Positions 39,574-47,046 of a stretch of 64,000 nt of DNA are shown here, piece by piece (the first letter of the stretch is position 1; every line of letters starts with the position of its first letter). Below the pieces are notes generated by a model. The model searched no databases and was not told the DNA's origin. It was given only the letters and a program-made list of their open reading frames with translations. Origin of the DNA: Evansella cellulosilytica DSM 2522 (GTDB lineage Bacteria; Bacillota; Bacilli; Bacillales; Salisediminibacteriaceae); NCBI RefSeq assembly GCF_000177235.2, contig NC_014829.1, forward strand, positions 1,798,001-1,862,000. The letters run 5' to 3'. The position numbers and the translations under genes were made by a program.

Positions 39574-40203
39574 ATGGAAATATTAGATAATGCCTCCTTA
39601 GGCTTTTTAGTCGTTTTTATTGCAACACTATTTATTTTTGGAGAGCTTATGGTCCGTGCAAAAGGGTTATTCGGGATCCTAGGGGTTGCTATTATGGCTA
39701 TGTATTTTTCATACCATCTAACGGCTGCGGATAGCCTATGGGTAGTTTTATTATATGCTATTGGGTTAATTCTCATTATTTTTGATGGGAAAGTGACAAC
39801 AGATGGTACGATTGCATTAATAGGATTGTTGTTAATGGTACTAGGCCTTGCTTTACCAGCTCCAGGGATAGTATATGGTGTTCTTGTCGGTATGGCACTC
39901 ATTATAGCTGCGCCAACCTCGTATTTATTTACAAAAGTATTTCCATCTCGAAATATGTGGTCAAAGATGACTTTAAAAGATAAATTAACAAGTGATCTTG
40001 GATACAATTCAATGAATGAGGAATATAAGGAACTTATTGGAAAGGTAGGCATAACAAAAACGCCATTTCGTCCTACAGGCACTGTAGAAATAGAGGGGAA
40101 GCTTTATAGTGCAACTACGGATAACCAGTGGGTAACGAGCGACCAAAAAGTGAGAGTTATTTCGGCCGATGGAACGAGAATTGTAATTGTTCAGGAAAAT
40201 TAA
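39574..40203 (+). CDS. NfeD-like membrane protein
   Basis: 209 aa. About four or five membrane segments occupy residues 10-120, and a C-terminal OB-fold domain follows (IGKVGITKTPFRPTGTVEIEGKLYSATTD), the standard NfeD layout. The ClpP-class protease domain of long NfeD proteins is absent. Such short forms usually neighbour a flotillin gene; none is next to it here. Start at ATG 39574 with AAAAGGGGG upstream. Confidence 0.83.
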   Translation: MEILDNASLGFLVVFIATLFIFGELMVRAKGLFGILGVAIMAMYFSYHLTAADSLWVVLLYAIGLILIIFDGKVTTDGTIALIGLLLMVLGLALPAPGIVYGVLVGMALIIAAPTSYLFTKVFPSRNMWSKMTLKDKLTSDLGYNSMNEEYKELIGKVGITKTPFRPTGTVEIEGKLYSATTDNQWVTSDQKVRVISADGTRIVIVQEN

Positions 40204-40215
40204 ATGAATGAACAT

Positions 40216-40260
40216 AAGAGGTTGACTGAAAGGATGTATTTCTTTTGAGTCAACCTCTTT
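40216..40260. terminator. Bidirectional palindromic terminator, GACTC family
   Basis: AAGAGGTTGACT pairs with AGTCAACCTCTT, with an additional inner GAAAGGA/TCTTTTG pairing, between the convergent nfeD and HTH genes. Confidence 0.8.
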
Positions 40261-40277
40261 ACACGCACAGCAGTAAT

Positions 40278-40499
40278 TTAGTTTGTGTGGTGTCTTTTTT
40301 GTGGTTCATCTTGTGAAAGCATTGTAATGGGCAGATTAAGTGAATGAAAAATACGTTTAATCACCTCAATTGATGGATTTTTTTTCATTCCGCGTTCAAT
40401 ATAACTTAAGTATGACTTAGATACACCAGTCATTCTAGATAATTCTGAAAGTGAGATACCTCGTTCTTTCCTCTTTTTTCTTATAATTTCCCCAATCAT
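40278..40499 (-). CDS. Short SinR-like XRE DNA-binding protein (no dimerisation domain)
   Basis: 73 aa consisting only of an XRE helix-turn-helix (MIGEIIRKKRKERGISLSELSRMTG, SKSYLSYIERGMKKNPS), closely similar to the DNA-binding half of the SinR encoded just upstream. The C-terminal SinI/SinR interaction domain is missing. A strong AAAGGAGG site precedes the ATG at 40499; the longer open frame upstream is non-coding. A possible -10 TATAAT lies about 45 bases upstream of the start codon. Likely a paralogue that could bind the same operators. Confidence 0.85.
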   Translation of the reverse strand: MIGEIIRKKRKERGISLSELSRMTGVSKSYLSYIERGMKKNPSIEVIKRIFHSLNLPITMLSQDEPQKRHHTN

Positions 40500-40638
40500 A
40501 GCTAACCTCCTTTTTTTACACCTCATTTGCTCATTATAACGCACAAACAAGAAAAGATAAATGCTTATTTTACGAAAAAACAGAGGTGAAAGTATAACGG
40601 AAAGTGTTTTGTATTCTTTATAAAGAATGGTGATTGGA

Positions 40639-40669
40639 TGAAAAAAGACGCTGTGAACATCACAGCATC
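40639..40669 (-). terminator. Rho-independent terminator of sinR
   Basis: On the minus strand, GATGCTGTGA pairs with TCACAGCGTC (one G-T pair), loop TGT, followed by TTTTTT. It separates sinR from the short paralogue. Confidence 0.85.
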
Positions 40670-40678
40670 TTAAAACCA

Positions 40679-41014
40679 TTATTTTTGCTTCATTTTCCAT
40701 TTATTAAATTCAAGGAAATCTCGGAACTCTTCTTTAGAAACCCCGGAATTCATCGCTTCTTGAACTAAGTTCACCCACTCTTTATCTATATCTTCATCTA
40801 CTATAGATACGTTATCTACTTGATCCTTTAGAAGATAATCTATCGATAACCCTAAAACATTTGCAACTTTTTCAAGAAATTGGATAGATGGGTTTGTTTG
40901 TATATTTCTTTCAAGTGCACTTAAGTAAGATTTTGCAACGCCAGCTTTATCAGCTAATTCAGTCAAGGTCATACCAGCTTCTTTACGGTATCTTTTTACT
41001 CGCTCTCCAATCAT
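40679..41014 (-). CDS. sinR: Biofilm/sporulation regulator SinR
   Basis: 111 aa, the length of B. subtilis SinR. N-terminal XRE domain (MIGERVKRYRKEAGMTLTELADKAG, AKSYLSALERNIQTNPSIQFLEK) and C-terminal dimerisation/SinI-binding domain (DKEWVNLVQEAMNSGVSKEEFRDFLEFNKWK). It represses matrix genes in Bacillus. No sinI antagonist gene is seen on either side. AAAAGGAG precedes the ATG at 41014. Divergent from nptA across 447 bases. Confidence 0.92.
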   Translation of the reverse strand: MIGERVKRYRKEAGMTLTELADKAGVAKSYLSALERNIQTNPSIQFLEKVANVLGLSIDYLLKDQVDNVSIVDEDIDKEWVNLVQEAMNSGVSKEEFRDFLEFNKWKMKQK

Positions 41015-41079
41015 TTGCCATTTCTCCTTTTTAATATGGACAATTTCTTATATATATTTTTGGTTTAGACAAAAACTTA

Positions 41080-41114
41080 TTGATATATCATTTTAAATCT
41101 AAGTAATATATCAA
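41080..41114. promoter_or_regulatory. Inverted repeat upstream of sinR
   Basis: Perfect 9-bp arms TTGATATAT (41080-41088) and ATATATCAA (41106-41114), spacer 17 bases, located 66-100 bases before the sinR start. AT-only in large part, so function is uncertain. Confidence 0.4.
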
Positions 41115-41365
41115 ATATAGCATATTTTTTTAATAAATTGAGGAAAACTATTGAAATAATCATTCGAATAGTCAAGACATTTATTACATTTATTTTTATC
41201 AATTCTATTATTGTCACAATATTTTCATAATTTTCTTCAGTAATTGTTTTAACGTAGTCAGTGACGCGTTACTAGCTTTTACTACATTTTATCCTATATT
41301 TCGACTAAAAAACAACCATTGGATTTTAATTCGAAAATGTGTATAGTGAATGTGGGTTTAAAATC

Positions 41366-41404
41366 TTAATAATTTCTTTACAATTCATTAACAATTAATT
41401 AATG
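41366..41404 (+). promoter_or_regulatory. PhoP box: four TTAACA-like repeats with an 11-base period
   Basis: TTAATA (41366), TTTACA (41377), TTAACA (41388) and TTAATG (41399) are spaced exactly 11 bases apart with 5-base AT-rich spacers. This matches the tandem TT(A/T/C)ACA layout of Bacillus PhoP activator sites. It ends about 10 bases before a possible -10 (TAGTAT, 41414-41419) of nptA. Confidence 0.75.
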
Positions 41405-41461
41405 TTGAACGATTAGTATGAGAAATGTGACGAAATTAGACGATAGAGAAAATGTAAGGGG

Positions 41462-43099
41462 ATGACGTTGTTGGAGTTAGAATTAAGAGACCTTCTATTT
41501 ATGTTCTTTGGCGGATTGGCGATATTCCTTTTTGGGATAAAGTATATGGGAGATGGCCTACAAAAAACAGCAGGGGACAAGCTTCGTGACATTTTAGATA
41601 AATTTACTAGTAATCCAATTATGGGGGTTTTAGCAGGTATCGTTGTTACGGTACTATTGCAAACTTCAACAGGGACAACAGTCCTTGCTATTGGCCTTGT
41701 TAATGCAGGGTTTATGACTCTAAGGCAGTCTATCGGTGTTATTATGGGAGCGAATATCGGTACAACGGTTACTGCATTCATTATCGGTCTTAAAATATCA
41801 GACTATGCTTTACCTATTATAGCAATTGGTACATTTTTAATTTTCTTCTTGAAAAATCGTAAAGCTAACAATATAGGACAAGTATTTTTTGGTTTTGGAG
41901 CATTATTTTATGGATTAAGCTTGATGGGAGAAGGGTTAAAGCCATTAAGGGATTTAGAGATATTTGCAGAATTAACAGTTTCCATGAGTGAAATTCCGCT
42001 CCTAGGTGTACTCATTGGAACTATTTTTACTGTAGCTGTTCAAAGCTCTTCGGCGTCAATCGGATTATTACAGCAGTTATATGAACAAGGTGCGATGACA
42101 CTTGATGCAGCTTTACCAGTTTTATTTGGAGATAACATCGGTACAACAATTACTGCTGTTCTTGCAGCACTTGGTGCATCGATAGCAGCAAAAAGAGCAG
42201 CTATGACACATGTAATCTTTAATTTAATTGGTACAATTATAGTCCTTTTATTAATCCATCCATATATATCAATGATGTATTTTCTTCAGGAACGATTAAA
42301 TCTTAATGAAGCCATGACAATTGCAGTAGCTCATGGTATATTCAACACGTCAAATGTATTAATACAATTACCATTTGTTGCGGTACTTGCATTTATTGTT
42401 ACTAAGATCATTCCTGGTAATGAGACTGTAATTGAGTATAAAGCACAGCATTTAGATCCTGCATTAGTTCAACAATCATCTTCCATTGCTTTAGGGCAAG
42501 CTAAGAAAGAAACTTTAAGAATGGCGGAGTTGTCAGAACAGGGATTAGTTGCTGCATCTGATTTTGTTAAAACGAAGCAAAAGCGTCATGCTGAATTGAC
42601 ATACCAATTCGAGGATGCAATAAATAATTTAGACCGAAAGATTACAGATTATCTCATAAGAATTTCAGCAAATTCCCTTTCGACACAAGACTCAGCACAA
42701 CACTCGATGTTGATGGACACTGTCCGTGATATTGAACGTGTTGGTGATCATATGGAAAATATTATTGAATTAGCTGAATACCAAGTTACAAATAAAGTGA
42801 AAGTTTCAGAACTTGCACTAGAAGATTTAAATGATATGTTTAATTTAACGATAGAGACATTAAAGCAAGCGATAAAGGCATTAGATACAAATGATATTTT
42901 AGAAGCAAGAGCTGTAATACTAAAGGAAGAAAAGATAGATAAAATGGAGCGACAGTTACGTAAAAAACATATTTTAAGATTAAATGAAGGTGCATGTGAA
43001 GCGTCAGCAGGTATCATTTTTGTTGACATGATTAGTAATTTAGAGCGTATTGGGGATCATGCAGTGAATATTGCAGAAGCTGTAATCGGAGAAGAATAA
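41462..43099 (+). CDS. nptA: Na+/phosphate cotransporter (NptA family) with PhoU-like domain
   Basis: 545 aa. The inverted repeat transport core has two QTSTGTT/QSSSASIG signatures (LLQTSTGTTVLAIGLVNAG and VQSSSASIGLLQQ) plus GANIGTTVTAF and GDNIGTTITAV. The C-terminal third (about residues 350-540) is a soluble PhoU-like helical domain with DIERVGDHMENI and LERIGDHAVNIAEA. ATG 41462 abuts AAGGGG; TTG 41468 or 41471 is better spaced and may be the true start. The PhoP box upstream implies induction on phosphate starvation. Confidence 0.93.
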   Translation: MTLLELELRDLLFMFFGGLAIFLFGIKYMGDGLQKTAGDKLRDILDKFTSNPIMGVLAGIVVTVLLQTSTGTTVLAIGLVNAGFMTLRQSIGVIMGANIGTTVTAFIIGLKISDYALPIIAIGTFLIFFLKNRKANNIGQVFFGFGALFYGLSLMGEGLKPLRDLEIFAELTVSMSEIPLLGVLIGTIFTVAVQSSSASIGLLQQLYEQGAMTLDAALPVLFGDNIGTTITAVLAALGASIAAKRAAMTHVIFNLIGTIIVLLLIHPYISMMYFLQERLNLNEAMTIAVAHGIFNTSNVLIQLPFVAVLAFIVTKIIPGNETVIEYKAQHLDPALVQQSSSIALGQAKKETLRMAELSEQGLVAASDFVKTKQKRHAELTYQFEDAINNLDRKITDYLIRISANSLSTQDSAQHSMLMDTVRDIERVGDHMENIIELAEYQVTNKVKVSELALEDLNDMFNLTIETLKQAIKALDTNDILEARAVILKEEKIDKMERQLRKKHILRLNEGACEASAGIIFVDMISNLERIGDHAVNIAEAVIGEE

Positions 43100-43105
43100 A
43101 GAATA

Positions 43106-43155
43106 AGGCAGTGTTAAAAGGGCTTTTAGCACTTTTTGACACTGCTATCTTGTAA
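43106..43155 (+). terminator. Terminator of nptA
   Basis: AGGCAGTGT and AAAAG pair with CTTTTT and ACACTGCT around GGCTTTTAGCA, followed by ATCTTGTAAAATTTTTT. Confidence 0.75.
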
Positions 43156-43222
43156 AATTTTTTCCTTACGTCTATACTAAAAAAAGTTAAATAAAAAAAA
43201 TAAAAAATATTTTAGAAAAACG

Positions 43223-43252
43223 TTGACTTATAGAATGTGGACATGCTATTAT
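43223..43252 (+). promoter_or_regulatory. Probable promoter of the tRNA cluster
   Basis: -35 TTGACT (43223-43228), 18-base spacer, -10 TATTAT (43247-43252), 32 bases before the first tRNA. Confidence 0.65.
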
Positions 43253-43283
43253 AGTCATTGTCGCTGATAAAAAACAAAGAGAT

Positions 43284-43360
43284 GGCGGTGTAGCTCAGCT
43301 GGCTAGAGCGTACGGTTCATACCCGTGAGGTCGGGGGTTCGATCCCCTCCGCCGCTACCA
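43284..43360 (+). tRNA. tRNA-Met (CAT), elongator type
   Basis: 77 nt cloverleaf with encoded CCA. Acceptor GGCGGTG pairs with CGCCGCT, anticodon loop TTCATAC with stem TACGG/CCGTG, T arm GGGGGTTCGATCCCCTC. The sequence agrees with the Bacillus elongator tRNA-Met as I recall it. It lacks the CCGG-rich anticodon stem and mismatched acceptor of initiator tRNA. Confidence 0.93.
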
Positions 43361-43390
43361 TAATAAGTACTGACATGATTAATTATTAAC

Positions 43391-43419
43391 GGACCCTTAG
43401 CTCAGTTGGTTAGAGCAAC
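43391..43419 (+). pseudogene. Duplicated 5' fragment of tRNA-Ile2
   Basis: 29 bases identical to positions 1-29 of the complete tRNA at 43543 (acceptor 5' strand, D arm and first base or two of the anticodon stem). Identity stops abruptly; the following 123 bases to the intact tRNA do not form a tRNA 3' half. They include a hairpin CGATG/CATCG at about 43423-43445. Remnant of recombination or mobile element activity at the tRNA. Confidence 0.85.
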
Positions 43420-43542
43420 GAGCGATGTCTTCATGAATAAGCATCGAGCTGCCCCGACGCATTAGCATTCTGATAGGCTAGAAGAGGAAGGGTATAGTAA
43501 TATTAGTAACAATAATTTAATAATCTTATTAAATCTTATCAT

Positions 43543-43619
43543 GGACCCTTAGCTCAGTTGGTTAGAGCAACCGGCTCATAACCGGTTGGTCGTAGGTTCG
43601 AGTCCTACAGGGTCCACCA
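43543..43619 (+). tRNA. tRNA-Ile2 (CAT anticodon, lysidine type)
   Basis: 77 nt with encoded CCA. Acceptor GGACCCT pairs with AGGGTCC, D arm AGCTCAGTTGGTTAGAGC, anticodon stem ACCGG/CCGGT with loop CTCATAA, T arm GTAGGTTCGAGTCCTAC. A CAT anticodon in this body matches the Bacillus isoleucine tRNA whose C34 is changed to lysidine by TilS; methionine identity is the alternative. Confidence 0.88.
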
Positions 43620-43630
43620 TCTAAAATTGC

Positions 43631-43723
43631 GGAGGAATACCCAAGTCCGGCTGAAGGGATCGGTCTTGAAAACCGACAGGGGTGTCAAAGCCCGCGGGGG
43701 TTCGAATCCCTCTTCCTCCGCCA
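43631..43723 (+). tRNA. tRNA-Ser (TGA)
   Basis: 93 nt class II tRNA with a long variable arm and encoded CCA. Acceptor GGAGGAA pairs with TTCCTCC, anticodon stem TCGGT/ACCGA with loop CTTGAAA (anticodon TGA), T arm GGGGGTTCGAATCCCTC. Confidence 0.95.
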
Positions 43724-43737
43724 TATTACATAATTTG

Positions 43738-43774
43738 CGTGTATGTTTGTATTAAACAAGCATACACGTTTTTT
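43738..43774 (+). terminator. Terminator of the tRNA cluster
   Basis: CGTGTATG and TTTGT pair with ACAAG and CATACACG around ATTAA, followed by six T. Confidence 0.88.
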
Positions 43775-43935
43775 GTGCTTTCATGATATTTGTTAGAGAA
43801 ACCTAGTTGTGAAGGGAGAATGACTTTAAACATGTAATAGTAACAAGTTCTGTATCCAACTTAAGCGCATTATTTTCTTTCTTCATTCAATATTTGATAC
43901 AATATGTGTAGACGGTATAAGGGAAGGTGCTAAAC

Positions 43936-44256
43936 ATGATAATTAAGTTAACATCTCGTGCAGTGGACCAATTAAAGCAGAAAATTAATTCAAATATGAT
44001 TGCATTAAAATATGATTTTGATGGATGTGGTTGTGTTGTTAGTGGTGTAACACACCTAGAGGAAATTTCTCAAATTGAAGAAGGCTATGAAGTTGCATCC
44101 AATGAACAAAATGATTTCACAATTGTTTTTCAGAAGCAATATGAATGGGTGTATGATGAAATGATGACAATAGATTTCCTAGAAGAAGCGAATACTTTTT
44201 TATTAAAAAGTGATAATCAAATTTTTAATCCGAGAATGATGATCAAAAAAGTCTAA
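43936..44256 (+). CDS. Iron-sulfur cluster biosynthesis family (HesB/YqkB-like) protein
   Basis: 106 aa with the HesB-like fold pattern (IIKLTSRAVDQLKQKI... near the start, YDFDGCGCVVSG in the middle, DFLEEANTFLLKSDNQIFNPRMMIKK at the end). Only the central CGC pair of cysteines is present; the C-terminal CGC motif of true IscA carriers is missing, as in YqkB-type relatives. ATG 43936 follows AAGGTG at good spacing. Function unproven. Confidence 0.78.
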   Translation: MIIKLTSRAVDQLKQKINSNMIALKYDFDGCGCVVSGVTHLEEISQIEEGYEVASNEQNDFTIVFQKQYEWVYDEMMTIDFLEEANTFLLKSDNQIFNPRMMIKKV

Positions 44257-44484
44257 AGTTGCTTTGACACTTCGAGTTTTTGAATATAATCCAATATACT
44301 TCTATATAATATAAGATGGAGGTTTATTGTTTGAAACTTGAGGGGATATCTGATAATGTGAAAATTGAAAGTTATTCCTTTTTTCACTGTTGGAAAGGTG
44401 ATAATATTTTTTGGGTATTATTAAGAGTTTTTAAAAGACTCTTAATGAATCATATCTACATATATTTTAAGGAGGAGATTAAAA

Positions 44485-45093
44485 ATGGCTTTTACATTAC
44501 CAGAACTACCATACGCTCATGATGCACTAACACCTCATATTGATGAGGAAACAATGAAAATTCACCACGGGAAGCACCATAACACATATGTGACTAAATT
44601 AAATGATGCATTAGAAGGGCACAGTGATCTACAAGGAAAAAGTTTAGAGGAACTATTAAGCAATTTAGACGCACTTCCTGAGAGTATACACGGTGCTGTT
44701 CGAAATAATGGTGGTGGTCATTTCAACCACACACTATTCTGGGAAATTATGTCTCCAAACGGTGGTGGAGAACCAACTGGAGAGTTAGCTGATGCAATTA
44801 ATTCAGCTTTTGGAAGTTTTGATAAGTTTAAGGAAGAGTTTAAAAATGCAGCTTTAACTCGTTTCGGATCAGGATGGGCATGGTTAGTAGTAGACGGAGG
44901 AAAATTAACAGTTACAAGTACACCTAACCAAGACACTCCTATCATGGAAGGGAAAACAGCAATCCTTGGTGTTGACGTTTGGGAGCATGCTTATTACTTA
45001 AAATACCAAAATCTACGCCCTAACTATGTTGATGCATTTTTTAACGTAGTAAATTGGGAAGAAGTTGCAAAGCGTTTTAGTGCAGCTAAATAA
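44485..45093 (+). CDS. sodA: Superoxide dismutase (Mn/Fe), SodA
   Basis: Removes superoxide. 202 aa, full length. Metal ligands are in [23 protein letters not shown] and [22 protein letters not shown] is the conserved core. A strong AAGGAGGAG site precedes ATG 44485. Manganese use is typical for Bacillus SodA and fits the manganese importer at 25 kb. An inverted repeat ATTAAGAG/CTCTTAAT (44419-44446) lies in the leader; its role is not known. Confidence 0.96.
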   Translation: MAFTLPELPYAHDALTPHIDEETMKIHHGKHHNTYVTKLNDALEGHSDLQGKSLEELLSNLDALPESIHGAVRNNGGGHFNHTLFWEIMSPNGGGEPTGELADAINSAFGSFDKFKEEFKNAALTRFGSGWAWLVVDGGKLTVTSTPNQDTPIMEGKTAILGVDVWEHAYYLKYQNLRPNYVDAFFNVVNWEEVAKRFSAAK

Positions 45094-45106
45094 GTCGAAC
45101 CGACTT

Positions 45107-45143
45107 AAAGACCTATGAGGAAATTCCTCATAGGTCTTTATTT
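45107..45143 (+). terminator. Rho-independent terminator of sodA
   Basis: AAAGACCTATGAGG pairs perfectly with CCTCATAGGTCTTT, loop AAATT, followed by ATTT. Confidence 0.9.
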
Positions 45144-45419
45144 AAGTTAAGAAAACTTCGATTGGAATTTTTCCGCAAAGTGTAGCGAGAATAGCAGTGG
45201 GAACTGGACTAAGCTTGTTTTAGGCTTTTTTATTTTGAAAAGTAAAACAGTTTAGAAAAAAATCGGAGCTAAAGCGAACACACAACCTATATAAAATTAA
45301 ATAGCCGCATTTTTGCATGACCTTACTCTTTGTATAAAAACATGAATTTTTTCGTTTGTCGAATAAGCTTTTTGTATAGAGGTACAATAAGCAGTGTCAC
45401 GGCAAAAGGAGCGTCTGCT
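45144..45419 (+). other. Intergenic region upstream of yqgE; no feature recognised
   Basis: About 276 bases, AT-rich, no convincing ORF. Presumably holds the yqgE promoter; sequences around 45360-45390 (TTTTTGTATAGAGGTACAAT) look promoter-like but the hexamers are weak. Confidence 0.4.
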
Positions 45420-46682
45420 ATGAAAAAGTTGGTACGAAAGATGATTGGTGATGTAGAGCCAAATAAGGACCTAAACCTTCTGCTTATAATTGGAGGGTTA
45501 TACTCTCTCGGAATAGCATTATCGAATACATTTGTTAATGTGTACCTTTGGAAGCAGTCAGGGGAGTTTATGGATTTGGCCCTATATAACTTAGCGTCTG
45601 TAGTTATGCAACCGATTACCTTTATCATCGCTGGTCGATGGGCAAAAAAAGTAGATCGGGTTATTGTTTTGCGGTTAGGTGTTAGCTTTTTGTCTATATT
45701 TTATTTCACAGTTCTCTTTTTAGGTGAGAATGCTGGAAACTATTTATTGCTTTTAGGTGGAATGTTAGGGATTGGATTAGGCTTTTATTGGCTATCCTTT
45801 AATGTCCTTACTTTTGAAATTACAGAACCTGAAACGCGTGATTTCTTTAATGGTTTCTTAGGTATCCTTACTTCCTTTGCAGGAATGATCGGACCCATTA
45901 GTGCTGGCTTTTTAATTACGCATATGGATAGATTAATTGGGTATCGTGTTATCTTTGCAGTGTCATTAGGTTTATTCTTAACAGCGGTTGTATTGAGCCT
46001 CTTTCTCAATAGACGATCTGCAAAGGGGCAATATCAACTTTTGGATATTTTAAAAGTAAGGAAAAACAATCCACACTGGAAAAGAATTACACGAGCACAA
46101 TACTTTCAGGGGTTGCGTGAAGGTAGCTTTATTTTTGTTATTGTTGTATGGATTTATGTTGCAACAGGCAGTGAACTCGCACTTGGAACGTATGGCTTAG
46201 TAGCTTCGTCAGTTTCGTTCATTAGCTATTATTTAGTAGGGCGCTTTATCAAACCCCAACAACGTAAGCATTCTATATTACTCGGTGGGATAATTTTATA
46301 TTTGGCAATTTTTATTATTGCATTTGACCTCGATTTCACACGATTAATTATTTATGGTGTAACTATTTCTATTGCATACCCTATGTTGCTTGTTCCTTAT
46401 GTATCACTCACATATGACGTGATTGGCACCGCTTGGAAAGCAGCAGAGATGAGAGTAGAGTATATCGTTGTAAGAGAACTATTCATTAATAGTGGACGCA
46501 TCTCTTCTATTCTCGTACTCATGCTATTTATCCAGAGGTTCGGTGAAGAAAAAGGAATACCTGCAGCACTTTTGCTACTTGGACTTGGTCATGCTGTAAT
46601 TTATTGGTGTGTTAGAAAAATTAACTTGCCGATGACAAAGGAAAAAGAATCTTATAGCGTTCAAAAAAGGGAAAAACATTAA
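45420..46682 (+). CDS. yqgE: YqgE-like MFS transporter
   Basis: 420 aa, about 12 membrane segments, major facilitator fold. Sits between sodA and pbpA as yqgE does in B. subtilis. ATG 45420 follows AAAAGGAG; the 30-codon extension upstream is the leader. Substrate unknown. Confidence 0.82.
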   Translation: MKKLVRKMIGDVEPNKDLNLLLIIGGLYSLGIALSNTFVNVYLWKQSGEFMDLALYNLASVVMQPITFIIAGRWAKKVDRVIVLRLGVSFLSIFYFTVLFLGENAGNYLLLLGGMLGIGLGFYWLSFNVLTFEITEPETRDFFNGFLGILTSFAGMIGPISAGFLITHMDRLIGYRVIFAVSLGLFLTAVVLSLFLNRRSAKGQYQLLDILKVRKNNPHWKRITRAQYFQGLREGSFIFVIVVWIYVATGSELALGTYGLVASSVSFISYYLVGRFIKPQQRKHSILLGGIILYLAIFIIAFDLDFTRLIIYGVTISIAYPMLLVPYVSLTYDVIGTAWKAAEMRVEYIVVRELFINSGRISSILVLMLFIQRFGEEKGIPAALLLLGLGHAVIYWCVRKINLPMTKEKESYSVQKREKH

Positions 46683-46715
46683 CTGAAAAAAGTGTGTTAC
46701 AGTATCGAAACAATG

Positions 46716-46743
46716 TTGAATGTATACCGTATTGTGGTATAAT
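46716..46743 (+). promoter_or_regulatory. Promoter of the structured RNA upstream of pbpA
   Basis: -35 TTGAAT (46716-46721), 16-base spacer, exact -10 TATAAT (46738-46743). Start expected at about 46750. Confidence 0.75.
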
Positions 46744-46749
46744 GAATAC

Positions 46750-46945
46750 AAGAAAATAACATCAGCCTGCGGTGTTGGTGAACTTCGAGTTTAATTCGAA
46801 CCGAACACCAATTCACATCGGGAGCTTTACATTAAAGCACGTACAACATGCCTTAACTAAGGAAGTTGGAGATGCTTTTGCGAGCACCCACCTGCTTAAG
46901 GGCGGGTTCGTGATATCTGGAAGATAACCGCATCTGCGGGCATGC
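46750..46945 (+). ncRNA. ssrS: Structured non-coding RNA, probable 6S RNA (SsrS)
   Basis: About 190-nt unit with its own promoter and terminator and no ORF. The ends form an 8-bp closing stem, GCCTGCGG (46765-46772) with CTGCGGGC (46934-46941), allowing G-U pairs. Inside are GGTGTT/AACACC with an inner TTCGA/TCGAA hairpin, GCTTT/AAAGC, CCTT/AAGG and an ACCCACCT/AGGGCGGGT hairpin. Length, a long closed stem and an internally unpaired centre fit 6S RNA, the RNAP-binding regulator. That it is a structured RNA is fairly sure; the 6S identity is inference, and in B. subtilis the two 6S genes are elsewhere. Confidence 0.6.
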
Positions 46946-46950
46946 ATTTT

Positions 46951-46982
46951 AGACACCATCTTTCAAAGAGGTGTCTATTCTC
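46951..46982 (+). terminator. Terminator of the structured RNA
   Basis: AGACACC pairs with GGTGTCT around ATCTTTCAAAGA, followed by ATTCTCTT. Confidence 0.75.
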
Positions 46983-47046
46983 TTGCACATTTGAATCACT
47001 TTTAAAACTTATACTGGTGCATAAACAGTAAGAAAGGGAAAGCCGT

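Noticed and set aside
41413-41781. Minus-strand 122-codon frame opposite the nptA start
   Set aside because: Mirror of conserved NptA membrane segments; it has no ribosome site and crosses the PhoP-nptA region.
43284-43360. Initiator tRNA-fMet
   Set aside because: The acceptor stem starts with a G-T wobble at position 1 (G1 with T72) and the anticodon stem lacks the three consecutive G-C pairs of initiators, so the elongator form is favoured.
44316-44522. 68-codon open frame overlapping the sodA start; a TTG-start version near 44331 has a GGAGG site
   Set aside because: Overlaps sodA and its ribosome binding site, contains an inverted repeat, and shows no recognisable family. A leader peptide cannot be excluded but is not supported.
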